Below, one piece after another: positions 46,930-57,019 of a DNA stretch of 64,000 bases. The position numbers and the translations under genes are program-made. The stretch covers positions 372,001 through 436,000 of the forward strand of contig NZ_NEVT01000009.1 of assembly GCF_002261345.1 (NCBI RefSeq), in the 5' to 3' direction. The notes beneath the pieces are model-generated. The model was not told the origin of the DNA, did not search any database, and was given only the letters and a program-made list of their open reading frames with translations. Numbering within the stretch: the first letter of the stretch is position 1; each line of letters starts with the position of its first letter. The DNA comes from Bordetella genomosp. 2. Lineage in GTDB: Bacteria; Pseudomonadota; Gammaproteobacteria; Burkholderiales; Burkholderiaceae_B.

Positions 46930-46937
46930 TTCTTCTG

Positions 46938-48266
46938 CTATCGCATCGGCAAACCCGAGGAACCCTTGAAGTTCGCTTTCTTGAGCAGCGAATCGTACTG
47001 GTGCGACATCATGTACGCCTGAACCTGCGCCATGAAGTCCATCGTCACCACCACGATGATCAACAAGGACGTGCCACCAAAATAAAACGGTACGTTCCAG
47101 CGCATCACCAGGAATTCCGGCAGCAGGCACACCAGGGTGATGTACAGCGCACCCACCAGCGTCAAGCGCATCAGGATCTTGTCGATGTAGCGCGCCGTCT
47201 GTTCGCCCGGGCGGATGCCAGGAACGAAGGCACCGCTTTTCTTCAGGTTATCTGCCGTTTCCCGGCTGTTGAACACCAGAGCCGTGTAGAAGAAGCAGAA
47301 GAAAATGATCGCGGCCGAATACAGCGTGATGTAGAGCGGCTGACGGGGCTCGAGCGCCGCCGCCAGGTCGCGCAGCCACAGCATGCTGTCGCCGGTCGAG
47401 AACCAGCTCGTGATCGTGGCCGGGAACAGGATGATCGACGACGCGAAGATCGGCGGAATCACCCCGGCCATGTTCAGCTTGAGCGGCAGGTGCGAGCTCT
47501 GGCCACCGTAGATCTTGTTGCCCACTTGCCGCTTGGCATAGTTGACGGTGATCTTGCGCTGGCCGCGCTCGACGAACACCACGAAGGCCGTCACCAGCAC
47601 CACCAGGGCCACGATGAACAGCGCCGACGGCACCGACATCGCGTTGGTGCGGACCAGGTCCAGCAACCCGGCCAGCGCCGACGGCAGGCCAGCGACGATA
47701 CCCGCGAAAATCAGGATCGAGATACCGTTGCCCAGGCCACGCTCGGTGATCTGCTCGCCCAGCCACATGATGAACATGGTGCCGGTGACCAGCGTCACGA
47801 CGGTCGTGAAGCGGAACAGCATGCCCGGATCGATCACCAGGCCCGGCTGGGATTCCAGCGCCACCGAAATGCCCACCGCCTGCACCAGCGCCAGCACGAC
47901 CGTGCCATAGCGGGTGTATTGGGTGATCTTGCGGCGGCCGGCCTCGCCCTCTTTCTTGAGGGCTTCCAGCGAGGGCACCACGACCGACATCAGCTGCATA
48001 ATGATCGATGCAGAAATGTACGGCATGATCCCCAGGGCGAAGATCGAAAAGCGCGACAGCGCGCCGCCCGAGAACATGTTGAACAGGCCCAGGATCCCGC
48101 CCTGGTTCTGGCGGAACAGGTCCGCCAGCGCGTCCGGGTTGATGCCCGGGACAGGGATGTGCGTACCCAGTCGGTAAACCACCAGGGCGAGCACCAGGAA
48201 CACGAGACGACGCTTCAAGTCGCCGTATCGCGATCCAGTTTTGCCCAGTGCCTGTGCGTTAGCCAC
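46938..48266 (-). CDS. secY: Preprotein translocase subunit SecY
   Basis: A 442-residue inner-membrane channel protein with ten membrane helices, the pore of the Sec translocon with SecE and SecG. It starts near a basic segment followed by [21 protein letters not shown], with the plug region [20 protein letters not shown] after it. [23 protein letters not shown] and [11 protein letters not shown] are conserved loops. It lies 14 bp after rplO at the end of the spc block. Confidence 0.97.
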   Translation of the reverse strand: MANAQALGKTGSRYGDLKRRLVFLVLALVVYRLGTHIPVPGINPDALADLFRQNQGGILGLFNMFSGGALSRFSIFALGIMPYISASIIMQLMSVVVPSLEALKKEGEAGRRKITQYTRYGTVVLALVQAVGISVALESQPGLVIDPGMLFRFTTVVTLVTGTMFIMWLGEQITERGLGNGISILIFAGIVAGLPSALAGLLDLVRTNAMSVPSALFIVALVVLVTAFVVFVERGQRKITVNYAKRQVGNKIYGGQSSHLPLKLNMAGVIPPIFASSIILFPATITSWFSTGDSMLWLRDLAAALEPRQPLYITLYSAAIIFFCFFYTALVFNSRETADNLKKSGAFVPGIRPGEQTARYIDKILMRLTLVGALYITLVCLLPEFLVMRWNVPFYFGGTSLLIIVVVTMDFMAQVQAYMMSHQYDSLLKKANFKGSSGLPMR

Positions 48267-48280
48267 GTGTTACCTCGTAA

Positions 48281-48721
48281 TCAGGCAAGCGAGCCGCCAG
48301 CGGCCTCGATGGCGGCGCGCGCGCCGGCCGTCGCGGTGATGCCCTTCAGCGTCACCTTGCGCGAAAGTTCGCCCGACTTGATGACCTTGGCGTAGCGCAC
48401 CTGCTGGCCAACCACGCCGGCAGCCTTCAGCACTTGCACGTCGACTTCGTCGGCGGACAGGGCTTGCAGGTCCGACAGGCGGACTTCGGCGTACAGGTGC
48501 TGGCCCAGCGGCGTGAAGCCGCGCTTGGGCAGGCGACGCTGCAGCGGCATCTGGCCGCCTTCGAAGCCAACCTTGTGGAAGCCGCCCGAACGCGACTTCT
48601 GGCCCTTGTGGCCACGGCCGGCGGTTTTACCCAGGCCCGAGCCGATGCCACGGCCGACGCGGCGCTTGGCGTGCTTGCTGCCCTCGGCGGGCTTGAGCGT
48701 ATTGAGTTGAATATCCGACAT
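48281..48721 (-). CDS. rplO: 50S ribosomal protein L15
   Basis: A 146-residue late-assembly protein. The Gly/Arg/Lys-rich N-terminal part ([21 protein letters not shown], then [13 protein letters not shown]) threads into 23S r[15 protein letters not shown] and the globular C-terminus follow. It lies between rpmD and secY as in the standard spc order. Confidence 0.96.
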   Translation of the reverse strand: MSDIQLNTLKPAEGSKHAKRRVGRGIGSGLGKTAGRGHKGQKSRSGGFHKVGFEGGQMPLQRRLPKRGFTPLGQHLYAEVRLSDLQALSADEVDVQVLKAAGVVGQQVRYAKVIKSGELSRKVTLKGITATAGARAAIEAAGGSLA

Positions 48722-48730
48722 CGTGATTCC

Positions 48731-48916
48731 TTAGGCTTCCGAGACGGAGACGAGATAATCCACCTTGCGGATCATCCCGCGCACCTCGGGCGTGTCGACC
48801 AGAACGCGGCTGCTGTTGATGCGGCGCAGGCCCAGGCCGCGGATGGTATCGCGGTGGGATTGCTTGGTGCCGATCACCGAGCGCACGAGGGTAACTTTGA
48901 TCTGCTTCTGAGCCAT
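48731..48916 (-). CDS. rpmD: 50S ribosomal protein L30
   Basis: A 61-residue protein: [20 protein letters not shown] at the start and [13 protein letters not shown] toward the end, matching the bacterial L30 pattern. It is three bases after rpsE and nine before rplO, so translation is likely coupled within the spc block. Confidence 0.95.
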   Translation of the reverse strand: MAQKQIKVTLVRSVIGTKQSHRDTIRGLGLRRINSSRVLVDTPEVRGMIRKVDYLVSVSEA

Positions 48917-48919
48917 GAT

Positions 48920-49441
48920 TTACCCCAGAATCTCTTCGACGGTCTTGCCGCGCTTGGCAGCCACTTCCGACGGAGTCAGGGAAGCGCGCAGGCCGTTCAG
49001 CGTGGCACGGACCATGTTGTAGGGGTTGCTCGAGCCGAGGCTCTTGGCAACCACGTTGCGCACGCCCATCACTTCGAAGATGGCGCGCATCGGGCCGCCG
49101 GCGATCACGCCGGTACCTTCGGCCGCGGGCGAGATCAGCACGGTGGAAGCGCCATGCTTGCCAACCACGGAGTGGTGCAGCGTGCCGTTCTTCAGGGCAA
49201 CCTTGAACATGCCGCGGCGGGCCTGTTCCATCGCCTTCTGGACGGACACCGGCACTTCACGCGCCTTGCCCTTGCCCATGCCGATGCGGCCGTCGCCGTC
49301 GCCGACCACGGTCAGCGCGGCAAAGCTCATGGTGCGACCACCCTTGACCACTTTGCTCACGCGGTTGACCGCGATCATCTTCTCGCGCAGGCCGTCGTCG
49401 TTCTCTTTTTCCGCGGCGCCCTTGCCTTGTACTTTAGCCAT
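48920..49441 (-). CDS. rpsE: 30S ribosomal protein S5
   Basis: A 173-residue fidelity protein of the small subunit. It contains [43 protein letters not shown] and [21 protein letters not shown], all characteristic. The first residues are a short Gly/Lys/Glu-rich extension. Position between rplR and rpmD is standard. Confidence 0.97.
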   Translation of the reverse strand: MAKVQGKGAAEKENDDGLREKMIAVNRVSKVVKGGRTMSFAALTVVGDGDGRIGMGKGKAREVPVSVQKAMEQARRGMFKVALKNGTLHHSVVGKHGASTVLISPAAEGTGVIAGGPMRAIFEVMGVRNVVAKSLGSSNPYNMVRATLNGLRASLTPSEVAAKRGKTVEEILG

Positions 49442-49456
49442 TTGACAGATCCTCGC

Positions 49457-49822
49457 TTAGAACTTCAGGCCGGCTTCACGCGCGGCATCGGCCAGCGCTT
49501 TCACGCGGCCATGGTAACGAAAGCCCGAGCGATCGAAAGCGACCAGTTCGATACCGGCGGCCTTGGCCTTTTCGGCAACGCGCTTGCCCACCAGCGTGGC
49601 AGCGGCGGTGTTGCCGCCCTGGCCGCTTTGGCCGGCCAGCTGCGCACGCACTTCGGGTTCCAGCGTCGAAGCGCTGACCAGCACGCGATCGCCTTCCGGC
49701 GAAATGATGTTGGCGTAGATGTGCAGGTTCGAGCGGAAAATCGAGAGGCGATGAACGCGCAGCTCGGAGATCTTCCGGCGGGTCGGAACCGCACGACGCA
49801 AACGGGAAACTTTTTTGTCCAT
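49457..49822 (-). CDS. rplR: 50S ribosomal protein L18
   Basis: A 121-residue 5S rRNA-binding protein. It starts [20 protein letters not shown] and continues with [17 protein letters not shown], ending [21 protein letters not shown], the conserved C-terminal pattern. It lies between rplF and rpsE, 15-21 bp from each. Confidence 0.96.
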
Positions 49823-49843
49823 GATTCGTCCTTGCGTGCGCCG

Positions 49844-50377
49844 TTATTTCTTCTTGGTCTCTTTGATGACGACGCGTTCGTCCGCATAGCGCACGCCCTT
49901 GCCCTTGTAGGGTTCGGGTTCGCGATAGGCGCGGATTTCAGCGGCCACCTGACCGACGACTTGCTTGTTGGAGCCCTTGATGACGATTTCCGTCTGGGTG
50001 GGGCACTCGGCCTTCACGCCGGCGGGCAGCTTGTGCACGATGTCGTGCGAAAAACCGAGCTGCAGCTTGACGGCGTCGCCTTGGACCTGGGCGCGATAGC
50101 CCACGCCAACCAGGTTCAGCTTGCGCTCGAAGCCCTTGCTCACGCCGGTGACCATGTTGGCCACCAGGGCGCGCACGGTGCCCGACATGGCGCCGGCATG
50201 GCGCGAGTCGTTGGCGGCGACAAACGTCAGCTTGCCGTCGTCCAGCGCAACGGTGACATCGCCGGTCAGCGGCTGGCTCAGGGTGCCCAGCGGGCCCTTG
50301 ACGGTGATCTGGTCCTGCTGGATGTTGGCTTCGACACCCTTGGGCAGTTCGACCGGGTATTTAGCGATACGTGACAT
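49844..50377 (-). CDS. rplF: 50S ribosomal protein L6
   Basis: A 177-residue protein with two similar domains, near the sarcin-ricin loop. It begins [19 protein letters not shown] and has [20 protein letters not shown] in the middle and [20 protein letters not shown] at the C-terminus, the L6 signature. Standard spc position between rpsH and rplR. Confidence 0.97.
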   Translation of the reverse strand: MSRIAKYPVELPKGVEANIQQDQITVKGPLGTLSQPLTGDVTVALDDGKLTFVAANDSRHAGAMSGTVRALVANMVTGVSKGFERKLNLVGVGYRAQVQGDAVKLQLGFSHDIVHKLPAGVKAECPTQTEIVIKGSNKQVVGQVAAEIRAYREPEPYKGKGVRYADERVVIKETKKK

Positions 50378-50389
50378 TCGAGTTTCTCC

Positions 50390-50785
50390 TTAGGCCACGT
50401 AGCACAGGACTTCGCCGCCGACGCCGTTGGCACGGGCCTTGCGGTCGGTCATGACGCCGCGCGAGGTCGAAACGATGGCCACGCCCAGGCCGTTCATGAC
50501 CTGGGGAATGCTGCTACGGCCCTTGTAGATGCGCAGGCCGGGGCGCGAGACGCGTTCGATGCGCTCGATGACCGGACGGCCGGCGTAGTACTTCAGGGTG
50601 ATTTCCAGCTCAGGCTTGGCCTGCGTGCCCTTGACTTCAAAGCCGTCGATGTAGCCTTCGTCCTGCAGCACGGCGGCAATGGCCGCCTTCAGCTTCGAGG
50701 AGGGCATGCTCACCGTAACTTTGTCAACTTGCTGCGCATTGCGAATGCGAGTCAGCATATCGGCGATGGGATCGCTCATGCTCAT
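50390..50785 (-). CDS. rpsH: 30S ribosomal protein S8
   Basis: A 131-residue early-assembly protein; in E. coli S8 is the translational repressor of the spc operon. It begins [19 protein letters not shown] and ends with the conserved [20 protein letters not shown] motif region. It lies between rpsN and rplF. Confidence 0.97.
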   Translation of the reverse strand: MSMSDPIADMLTRIRNAQQVDKVTVSMPSSKLKAAIAAVLQDEGYIDGFEVKGTQAKPELEITLKYYAGRPVIERIERVSRPGLRIYKGRSSIPQVMNGLGVAIVSTSRGVMTDRKARANGVGGEVLCYVA

Positions 50786-50795
50786 GTTTTTTCTC

Positions 50796-51101
50796 CTACC
50801 AGCTGGCCTTGGTGATGCCCGGGATTTCCCCGTTCACCGCCATTTCACGCAGTTTGTGGCGGGTCAGCCCAAACTTGCGGAACACGCCGCGCGGACGGCC
50901 GGTGACGACGCAGCGGTTGCGCTGGCGCGTCGGGTTGGCATTGCGCGGCAGTTGTTGCAGCTTCAGCCGAGCTTGGTAACGTTCTTCGTCGGTCTTCGAC
51001 TGGTCGTCGATGATCGCCTTCAGTTCGGCGCGGCGAGCGGCGTACTTGTCGGCCAGCTTGGCGCGCTTGATGTCGCGATTGATGAGGGAAAGTTTAGCCA
51101 C
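50796..51101 (-). CDS. rpsN: 30S ribosomal protein S14
   Basis: A 101-residue long-form S14 lacking the zinc C-x-x-C pair of the short form. It shows [20 protein letters not shown] at the start and [21 protein letters not shown] near the end, the S14 signature. Located between rplE and rpsH. Confidence 0.97.
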   Translation of the reverse strand: MAKLSLINRDIKRAKLADKYAARRAELKAIIDDQSKTDEERYQARLKLQQLPRNANPTRQRNRCVVTGRPRGVFRKFGLTRHKLREMAVNGEIPGITKASW

Positions 51102-51113
51102 GTCATCAGCCTC

Positions 51114-51653
51114 TTAGTTACGGAACGGGAAGCTGAAGGCGGTCAGCAGCGCCTTGGCTTCGTCGTCGGTCTTGGCGGTGGTGGTGATGCTGATGTTCAG
51201 CCCACGCAGCGCGTCGATCTTGTCGTACTCGATTTCGGGGAAAATGATCTGCTCTTTCACCCCGATGTTGTAGTTGCCACGGCCGTCGAACGCGCGGCCC
51301 GAGATGCCGCGGAAGTCGCGCACGCGGGGCAGCGCAACCGCCACCAGGCGGTCCAGGAATTCGTACATGCGCTGGCCGCGCAGCGTGACCATGCAGCCGA
51401 TCGGGTAGTTCTCGCGGATCTTGAAACCGGCGATAGCCTTGCGGGTCTTGGTCACGACGGGCTTCTGGCCGGCGATCTTGGTCAGGTCGGCAACGGCGTG
51501 CTCGATGACTTTCTTGTCAGCGACCGCTTCCGAGACGCCCATGTTCAGGGTGACCTTGGTGATGCGCGGCACTTCCATCAGGCTCTTGTAGCCGAACTTG
51601 GCCTGCAGGTCGGGAGCAACCTTGCTCTTGTAGAAATCTTGCAAACGAGACAT
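51114..51653 (-). CDS. rplE: 50S ribosomal protein L5
   Basis: A 179-residue 5S rRNA-binding protein at the central protuberance. Segments [39 protein letters not shown] and [20 protein letters not shown] are characteristic. It lies 12 bp after rplX in the spc block. Confidence 0.97.
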   Translation of the reverse strand: MSRLQDFYKSKVAPDLQAKFGYKSLMEVPRITKVTLNMGVSEAVADKKVIEHAVADLTKIAGQKPVVTKTRKAIAGFKIRENYPIGCMVTLRGQRMYEFLDRLVAVALPRVRDFRGISGRAFDGRGNYNIGVKEQIIFPEIEYDKIDALRGLNISITTTAKTDDEAKALLTAFSFPFRN

Positions 51654-51665
51654 GTCTGTCGCTCC

Positions 51666-51986
51666 TTACGCCTTGGCGCCGACAACGGCACCATTGGAAC
51701 GGAACACGCGGACCTTGCGGCCGTCGACTTCCTTGACGCCGACGCGATCGCCCTTGCCCGTGGCGGGGTTGAACAGCGCCACGTTCGAGATGTGGATCGG
51801 CAGGGTCTTCTCGACGATGCCACCGGGGTTGTTGGCCATCGGGTTGGCCTTGACGTGCTTCTTGACGACGTTCACGCCCTCGACCAGGACGTGGTCGGCG
51901 TCGACGCGAGCCAGCACGGTGCCGCGACGCTTCTTGTCGCGGCCGGTCAGGACGATGACTTCGTCGCCTTTACGAATGTTGTTCAT
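51666..51986 (-). CDS. rplX: 50S ribosomal protein L24
   Basis: A 106-residue assembly-initiator protein with an N-terminal KOW motif ([19 protein letters not shown]) and [21 protein letters not shown] in the middle. It lies between rplN and rplE, ten to twelve bases from each. Confidence 0.97.
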   Translation of the reverse strand: MNNIRKGDEVIVLTGRDKKRRGTVLARVDADHVLVEGVNVVKKHVKANPMANNPGGIVEKTLPIHISNVALFNPATGKGDRVGVKEVDGRKVRVFRSNGAVVGAKA

Positions 51987-51996
51987 CGTGGGCTCC

Positions 51997-52365
51997 TTAC
52001 AGCACTTCGGGGGCCAGCGACACGATCTTCATGAACTTCTCGGTACGCAGTTCGCGCGTAACGGGTCCGAAGATGCGGGTGCCGATGGGCTCCAGCTTGG
52101 CGTTGAGCAACACGGCGGCATTGCCACCGAAACGAATCAGCGAACCGTCCTTGCGGCGCACGCCCTTGGCGGTGCGAACCACCACGGCGTTGTAGATTTC
52201 GCCTTTCTTGACGCGCCCGCGCGGGGCCGCATCCTTGACGCTCACCTTGATGATGTCGCCGATACCGGCATAACGGCGCTTGGAGCCACCGAGCACCTTG
52301 ATGCACATGACAGCGCGCGCACCGGTGTTGTCGGCCACGTCCAGCGTGGTCTGCATTTGGATCAT
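51997..52365 (-). CDS. rplN: 50S ribosomal protein L14
   Basis: A 122-residue protein at the subunit interface. It begins [20 protein letters not shown] and contains [20 protein letters not shown], with [20 protein letters not shown] near the end. It is the first gene of the spc block. In most proteobacteria rpsQ lies directly upstream; here about 2.95 kb with two unrelated genes intervenes, so rplN needs its own promoter. Confidence 0.97.
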   Translation of the reverse strand: MIQMQTTLDVADNTGARAVMCIKVLGGSKRRYAGIGDIIKVSVKDAAPRGRVKKGEIYNAVVVRTAKGVRRKDGSLIRFGGNAAVLLNAKLEPIGTRIFGPVTRELRTEKFMKIVSLAPEVL

Positions 52366-52709
52366 GATTTTTCCTGTTCCAACTTAACCGGAATTGCAGC
52401 ACCCCACCGAGGAGCACCGCACTTCCCGCCAGTTTTGGTCCCGTCAGGTCCGCCGCACGCTTTGAAGACGATCCTCAAAGGCGGTACCGCGACCCTGGGT
52501 TGAAATCCTGCGGATACTTTTCCCGACGCCTTTGCCGGCAAGCCGCAGCCTGGTCGGTGACCTGACCGCCGCCCTACAAATGACGACAATTCGGGAAAGC
52601 TGTCAATTCTACCCCGCCGCCGAAAAAGAAGCAAGCACGCCGCGCCGGTATTCGTGCCGTGCGCGCCACAGGCCGCCGGCGGCCTCCCGGTCGCCACCCC
52701 GGCGCTGCG
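52366..52709 (-). other. 344-bp leader / intergenic stretch before rplN
   Basis: No credible gene is present; a minus-strand open frame at 52362-52697 overlaps the promoter and resembles no known family. The stretch probably holds the spc promoter (52578-52606) and a leader of roughly 200 bases before rplN, long for this operon. Several G/C-rich inverted segments could fold, but no known leader element was recognised. Confidence 0.6.
52578..52606 (-). promoter_or_regulatory. Probable promoter of spc operon (rplN onwards)
   Basis: On the minus strand a consensus -35 box TTGACA (complement of 52601-52606) is followed after 17 bases by a weak -10, TCATTT, or slightly further TTTGTA. It precedes rplN by about 215 bases. 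A separate promoter is expected because a terminator and two genes separate spc from S10. Confidence 0.55.
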
Positions 52710-53468
52710 TCACCGTTTTTTGTCGGCGTAGAAGCGGGCTTCCCAGGTATCGTGGTTGGCCTTGCCGCGCCGCACCTCGTCGGTCAGCGGCGCGGCGGCC
52801 AGCACCAGGCGGTTCAGCCAGCGCTCGGGCGCCCGGCAGGGACGCTCGAAGTCGATGAACAGCACGGCGCGCAGGCCGTCGGTGTCATTGTGGACCTGGT
52901 GGGGGTAGAGATCGTCGAACACCACGGCCCGGCCTTCTTCCCATATATAACGCTGGCCGCCGACCTCGATCCAGCAGCGTTCGCGCGGTTCGGGCACCAC
53001 CAGCCCCAGGTGCAGGCGCAGCACCCCGTTGTATGGACCACGGTGCAGCGGGATCCGCTTGCCGGGCTCGAGGATCGAAAAGAACGCCGTCCGCAGCCCC
53101 GGTATGCAGGTCAGCGCGTCGGCGGTGGCCGGGCAACGGGCCAGGTTGCGCTCCGAACGCAGCCCGTAGGCCAGGAACAGGAAGGTTTTCCACTGGTCGT
53201 CGCCGGTGATCATGGCCACGTCGGGCGAGATTTCGTGGAACGCCGGCAGGCGCTCGCGCTCCCGCAGCAGCGCCTGCAGTTCGGCGCGGATGGCCGGCGC
53301 CCGGGCTTCCAGCCCGGCTATCCAGCCGAACTGGGCATTGTCGAAGATGGGCCGGTCTCCTACCAGGGAGGCCCGGGCAATACGGTGTTGCAGCCAATCG
53401 AGGAACCGGAAGAAGGCCCGCGAGAAGAGACTGCGCGCGACGGGGGGACCCTGGTTCGGTGTTGGCAT
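52710..53468 (-). CDS. lpxO: LpxO-like aspartyl/asparaginyl beta-hydroxylase
   Basis: A 252-residue Fe(II)/2-oxoglutarate dioxygenase. The iron ligands are in [20 protein letters not shown] (His) and [12 protein letters not shown] (His), the latter followed by Asp; the following LFIDFERP carries conserved Arg. The N-terminal [21 protein letters not shown] segment is typical of lipid A 2-hydroxylase LpxO, and an lpxO gene has been studied in B. bronchiseptica. ATG at 53468 is chosen by family length. It lies in the break of the ribosomal cluster, divergent from the aldehyde dehydrogenase. The specific link to lipid A is inference. Confidence 0.78.
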   Translation of the reverse strand: MPTPNQGPPVARSLFSRAFFRFLDWLQHRIARASLVGDRPIFDNAQFGWIAGLEARAPAIRAELQALLRERERLPAFHEISPDVAMITGDDQWKTFLFLAYGLRSERNLARCPATADALTCIPGLRTAFFSILEPGKRIPLHRGPYNGVLRLHLGLVVPEPRERCWIEVGGQRYIWEEGRAVVFDDLYPHQVHNDTDGLRAVLFIDFERPCRAPERWLNRLVLAAAPLTDEVRRGKANHDTWEARFYADKKR

Positions 53469-53668
53469 GGCAGAACGGCGAAAAGTGTACGGATGACGTG
53501 CCGGCGGACCTGATGCCCCCCCATTTTGTGCAGAGACGCGACGCGGCGCAAGCCCGCGGCGATTGGCTCCGGCAGAACTGGTTGCAGTGGCCCAAGCGTC
53601 CGTCGCCAAGCTGGTTTAGACTGAAGGGGTCTCATTGCTATTCCCACTTATTTCGCAAGGAACTCAGC

Positions 53669-55096
53669 ATGTATGAACAGTTGGCGCTGTATATCGACGG
53701 TGAATTCCTGACCGGCGAGGGCCGTCGTACCCAGGATGTGATCAACCCCGCCACCCTGGAAGTCCTGGGGCAGCTGCCGCACGCCACGGAAGCCGACCTC
53801 GACCGGGCGCTGGCCGCGGCGCAGCGGGCCTTCGAGTCCTGGAAGCACAGCTCGCCCATGGAGCGCTCGGCCATCCTGCGCAAGGTGGCGTCGCTGTCGC
53901 GCGAGCGCGCCAAGGAAATCGGCCGCAACATGACGCTGGACCAGGGCAAGCCGCTGGCCGAATCGGTGGGCGAGATCACCGCTTGCGCCGAGCACGCCGA
54001 CTGGCATGCCGAGGAATGCCGGCGCATCTACGGCCGCGTGATCCCGCCGCGCAGCCCGGAAGTGCGCCAGATCGTGGTGCGCGAGCCGATCGGCGTATGT
54101 GCCGCGTTCACGCCCTGGAACTTCCCCTACAACCAGGCCATCCGCAAGATCGCCGCCGCCCTCGGCGCGGGCTGCACGGTCATCCTGAAGGGCCCGGAAG
54201 ATTCCCCCAGCGCGGTCATGGCCATCGCCCGCATGTTCCATGAAGCCGGGCTGCCCAAGGGCTGCCTGAACATCGTGTGGGGCGAGCCCGCCAAGATCTC
54301 CGACTACCTGATCCGCTCGCCCATCGTGCGCAAGGTGTCGTTCACCGGCTCGGTGCCGGTGGGCAAGCAGCTGGCCGCGCTGGCCGGCGCCCACATGAAG
54401 CGGGTCACCATGGAACTGGGCGGCCATTCGCCGGTCCTGGTGTTCGACGATGCCGACATCGGCCGCGCCGCCGAGATGCTGGCCAAGTTCAAGATCCGCA
54501 ACGCCGGCCAGGTTTGCGTGTCGCCCACCCGCTTCTACGTACAGGAAGGCGCGTACGAGCAGTTCCTGGCGCGCTTCACCGAAGTGCTCAAGGGCATCAA
54601 GGTGGGCGACGGCCTGGAAGAAGGCACCCAGATGGGGCCGCTGGCGCACGAACGGCGGGTGCCGGCCATGAGCAAGTTCGTGGAAGACGCCAAGAAGCAC
54701 GGCGGCAAGATCGCGCTGGGCGGCGAACCGCTCGACCGCAAGGGCTTCTTCTTCTCGCCCACGGTGGTCACGGACCTGCCCGACGACTCCATGCTGATGA
54801 CCGAAGAGCCCTTCGGGCCGGTCGCGCCGGTGGTGCGCTTCAAGGACACCGACGAAGTGCTGCGGCGCGCCAACAGCCTGCCGTTCGGCCTGTCGTCATA
54901 CGTGTTCACCAACTCGCTGCAAACCGCCACCAAGGTCGGCAACGGGCTGGAAGCCGGCATGGTCAACATCAACCATTTCGGCAGCGCCCTGGCCGAAACG
55001 CCGTTCGGCGGCATCAAGGACAGCGGCATCGGCAGCGAAGGCGGCCTGGAAACCTTCGACGGCTACCTGGTCACCAAGTTCATCACGCATGTATAA
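53669..55096 (+). CDS. gabD: NAD(P)-dependent succinate-semialdehyde dehydrogenase
   Basis: A 475-residue aldehyde dehydrogenase superfamily enzyme. The cofactor site shows [28 protein letters not shown], the catalytic Glu is in [13 protein letters not shown], and the nucleophilic Cys in [14 protein letters not shown]. The C-terminal LVTKFITHV and [14 protein letters not shown] are typical of SSADH-type members. AAGGAACTC precedes the ATG at 53669. It lies in plus orientation inside the minus-strand ribosomal cluster. No GABA transaminase gene is adjacent, so the substrate is assigned by family resemblance. Confidence 0.83.
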   Translation: MYEQLALYIDGEFLTGEGRRTQDVINPATLEVLGQLPHATEADLDRALAAAQRAFESWKHSSPMERSAILRKVASLSRERAKEIGRNMTLDQGKPLAESVGEITACAEHADWHAEECRRIYGRVIPPRSPEVRQIVVREPIGVCAAFTPWNFPYNQAIRKIAAALGAGCTVILKGPEDSPSAVMAIARMFHEAGLPKGCLNIVWGEPAKISDYLIRSPIVRKVSFTGSVPVGKQLAALAGAHMKRVTMELGGHSPVLVFDDADIGRAAEMLAKFKIRNAGQVCVSPTRFYVQEGAYEQFLARFTEVLKGIKVGDGLEEGTQMGPLAHERRVPAMSKFVEDAKKHGGKIALGGEPLDRKGFFFSPTVVTDLPDDSMLMTEEPFGPVAPVVRFKDTDEVLRRANSLPFGLSSYVFTNSLQTATKVGNGLEAGMVNINHFGSALAETPFGGIKDSGIGSEGGLETFDGYLVTKFITHV

Positions 55097-55100
55097 GTGA

Positions 55101-55200
55101 TTCCCCAGGGGCGACGCCAGCGAGCCGACGGCAGGTGTCTGACACCCGGTGGGTGTCAGACACCGAGATGGACCGGCAAGCCGGCTTCGCGGCGTCTCCC
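55101..55200 (+). repeat. Composite repeat: second family interrupted by GGTGTC pair (locus 6)
   Basis: The left piece CCCCAGGGGCGACGCCAG (55104-55120 region) and right piece GGACCGGCAAGCCGGC with TTCGCGGCGTCTCCC (55170-55200) match the two halves of the continuous copy at 34151-34223. Between them lie GGTGTCTGACACC (55134-55146) and its complement GGTGTCAGACACC (55152-55164), 18 bp apart start to start. One repeat thus appears inserted in another. The unit stands between convergent gabD and rpsQ. Confidence 0.65.
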
Positions 55201-55245
55201 TTCGGGCAGCAGGTGTTAGGGAGGCCCGATACCCGAAACGGGCAA

Positions 55246-55279
55246 GAAAAAACGGCAAGGATCGCTCCTTGCCGTTTTT
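55246..55279. terminator. Bidirectional terminator of S10 operon / gabD
   Basis: The stem AACGGCAAGG/CCTTGCCGTT with loop ATCGCT is preceded by a run of A and followed by a run of T, giving U tracts on both strands. It ends the S10 block after rpsQ and the convergent aldehyde dehydrogenase transcript. It is strong evidence that spc is transcribed separately. Confidence 0.9.
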
Positions 55280-55316
55280 CATGACGAGGCGGCCGAGGCC
55301 GCCCGCCAGGTGCTGC

Positions 55317-55595
55317 TTAGATGATGCGCACCGCTTCGACCAGTCGCACCACGCTCCAGGACTTCGAGCGCGAGATGGGACGGCCTTCCGCGATTTCGAC
55401 GGTGTCGCCTTCGTTGTACTGGTTCGACTCGTCGTGCGCCTTGTACTTCGCCGAACGCATGACGATCTTGCCATAGATGGGGTGCTTGACGCGGCGTTCG
55501 ACCAGAACGACCACGGTCTTGTCCATCTTGTTGCTGACGACCTTGCCGACCAGCGTGCGCTGGCGCTTGGCTTGAGTGTTTTGGGTTTCGCTCAT
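55317..55595 (-). CDS. rpsQ: 30S ribosomal protein S17
   Basis: A 92-residue 16S rRNA-binding protein. It contains [41 protein letters not shown] and [21 protein letters not shown], the S17 pattern. Start at 55595 (MSETQNT) or at the overlapping ATG 55601 cannot be decided firmly; the first leaves two bases after the rpmC stop. It is the last S10-block gene, followed by the terminator at 55246. Confidence 0.96.
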   Translation of the reverse strand: MSETQNTQAKRQRTLVGKVVSNKMDKTVVVLVERRVKHPIYGKIVMRSAKYKAHDESNQYNEGDTVEIAEGRPISRSKSWSVVRLVEAVRII

Positions 55596-55597
55596 GA

Positions 55598-55789
55598 TCA
55601 TTTCCCTGCCTTCTCGGTCAGCAAGGTACGCACGCGCGCGATGTCACGACGCACGTTGCGCAGCTGGCTGGTGTTGGCAAGTTGCTGCGTGGCCTTCTGC
55701 ATGCGCAGACCGAATTGCGCCTTCAGCAGGCTCTCGAGCTCTTTGCCGAGCTCGGCGGCGTCTTTCGAACGGAGTTCGCTGGCTTTCAT
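55598..55789 (-). CDS. rpmC: 50S ribosomal protein L29
   Basis: A 63-residue helical protein near the peptide exit tunnel, docking site for trigger factor and SRP with L23. It starts [20 protein letters not shown] and includes [18 protein letters not shown]. It follows rplP by ten bases. ATG at 55789 gives the family length. Confidence 0.96.
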
Positions 55790-55799
55790 TGTGTACTCC

Positions 55800-56216
55800 T
55801 TAAGCACCGATATGACGCGCAACGAACGTGGTCGAGATCGGCAGCTTGGCGGCGGCCAGGCGGAACGCCTCGCGCGCCAGCTCTTCGCTGACCCCTTCCA
55901 TTTCGTAGAGCACCTTGCCGGGCTGGATCTCGGCGACCCAGTACTCGGGGTTGCCCTTACCATTACCCATCCGGACTTCGGCAGGCTTCTGCGAGATCGG
56001 CTTATCCGGGAAAATGCGAATCCAGATACGGCCGCCACGCTTGATGTGACGGTTGATGGCACGACGCGCCGCTTCGATCTGACGGGCGGTCAGACGGCCG
56101 CGGCCGGTGGCCTTCAGGCCGAATTCGCCGAACGACACATGCGTGCCGCGCGTGGCGAGACCGGTGTTGCGGCCCTTTTGCTCTTTGCGATATTTTCTGC
56201 GAGAGGGTTGCAGCAT
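55800..56216 (-). CDS. rplP: 50S ribosomal protein L16
   Basis: A 138-residue protein near the A and P sites. It begins [19 protein letters not shown], with [22 protein letters not shown] and [20 protein letters not shown] following, the L16 signature. It follows rpsC by two bases. Confidence 0.97.
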
Positions 56217-56218
56217 GG

Positions 56219-57010
56219 TTATTCTCCTTCAGGCGCCGGAGCCGCGTCCGCCTTGCGGGGACCACGACCACGACCACCCGGACGACCGGGGCGACCGCCA
56301 TCGGGGCGATCACCGCGCGGCGCGCGACGCGGACGGCGTTCTTCTTCACGCGGGGCGGCGGTTTCAGGCGGCAGTTCGCCATTGGCCAGCATGTCGCCCT
56401 TGTAGACCCACACCTTGATGCCGATCACACCGTAGGTGGTGTGGGCTTCCGAGGTGCCGTAGTCGATATTGGCCTTCAGCGTGTGAAGCGGCACGCGACC
56501 TTCGCGATACCACTCGGTACGCGCGATTTCGATACCGTTCAAGCGGCCCGAGCTCATGATCTTGATGCCCTGGGCGCCCAGGCGCATGGCGTTCTGCATG
56601 GCGCGCTTCATGGCGCGGCGGAACATGATGCGCTTTTCGAGCTGTTGCGAGATCGAATCGGCGATCAGCTGGGCGTCGGTTTCCGGCTTGCGGATTTCCT
56701 CGATGTTGACGTGCACGGGCACGCCCATCAGACGCTGCAGATCGGCCTTCAGGTTCTCGATGTCCTCGCCGCGCTTGCCGATCACCACGCCCGGACGAGC
56801 CGAGTAGACGGTGATGCGGGCGTTCTTGGCGGGACGCTCGATGATGACGCGACCGACCGAGGCGCTCTTGAGTTTCTTCTTCAGGTACTCGCGAACGCGG
56901 ATGTCTTCGGCCAGCATGCTGCCAAAGGCCTTGTCATCGGCGAACCAGCGCGAGGACCAATTACGGGTGACCGCGAGACGGAACCCAGTGGGGTGAATTT
57001 TCTGACCCAT
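56219..57010 (-). CDS. rpsC: 30S ribosomal protein S3
   Basis: A 263-residue head protein with the KH domain motif [20 protein letters not shown] (about residue 75) and the C-terminal domain [22 protein letters not shown]. coli S3 is 233 residues; the extra length is a disordered Arg/Gly/Pro-rich tail after residue 210 ([20 protein letters not shown]). Such tails occur in some betaproteobacteria. It lies nine bases after rplV. Confidence 0.97.
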   Translation of the reverse strand: MGQKIHPTGFRLAVTRNWSSRWFADDKAFGSMLAEDIRVREYLKKKLKSASVGRVIIERPAKNARITVYSARPGVVIGKRGEDIENLKADLQRLMGVPVHVNIEEIRKPETDAQLIADSISQQLEKRIMFRRAMKRAMQNAMRLGAQGIKIMSSGRLNGIEIARTEWYREGRVPLHTLKANIDYGTSEAHTTYGVIGIKVWVYKGDMLANGELPPETAAPREEERRPRRAPRGDRPDGGRPGRPGGRGRGPRKADAAPAPEGE

Positions 57011-57019
57011 CGTGACTCC

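Noticed and set aside
47001-48395. Long plus-strand frame opposite secY
   Set aside because: Translation is His/Gln/Arg-rich and low complexity; secY on the other strand is unmistakable.
52362-52697. Minus-strand 111-codon frame before rplN
   Set aside because: It covers the probable spc promoter and leader, overlaps the rplN start, and matches no family known to me.
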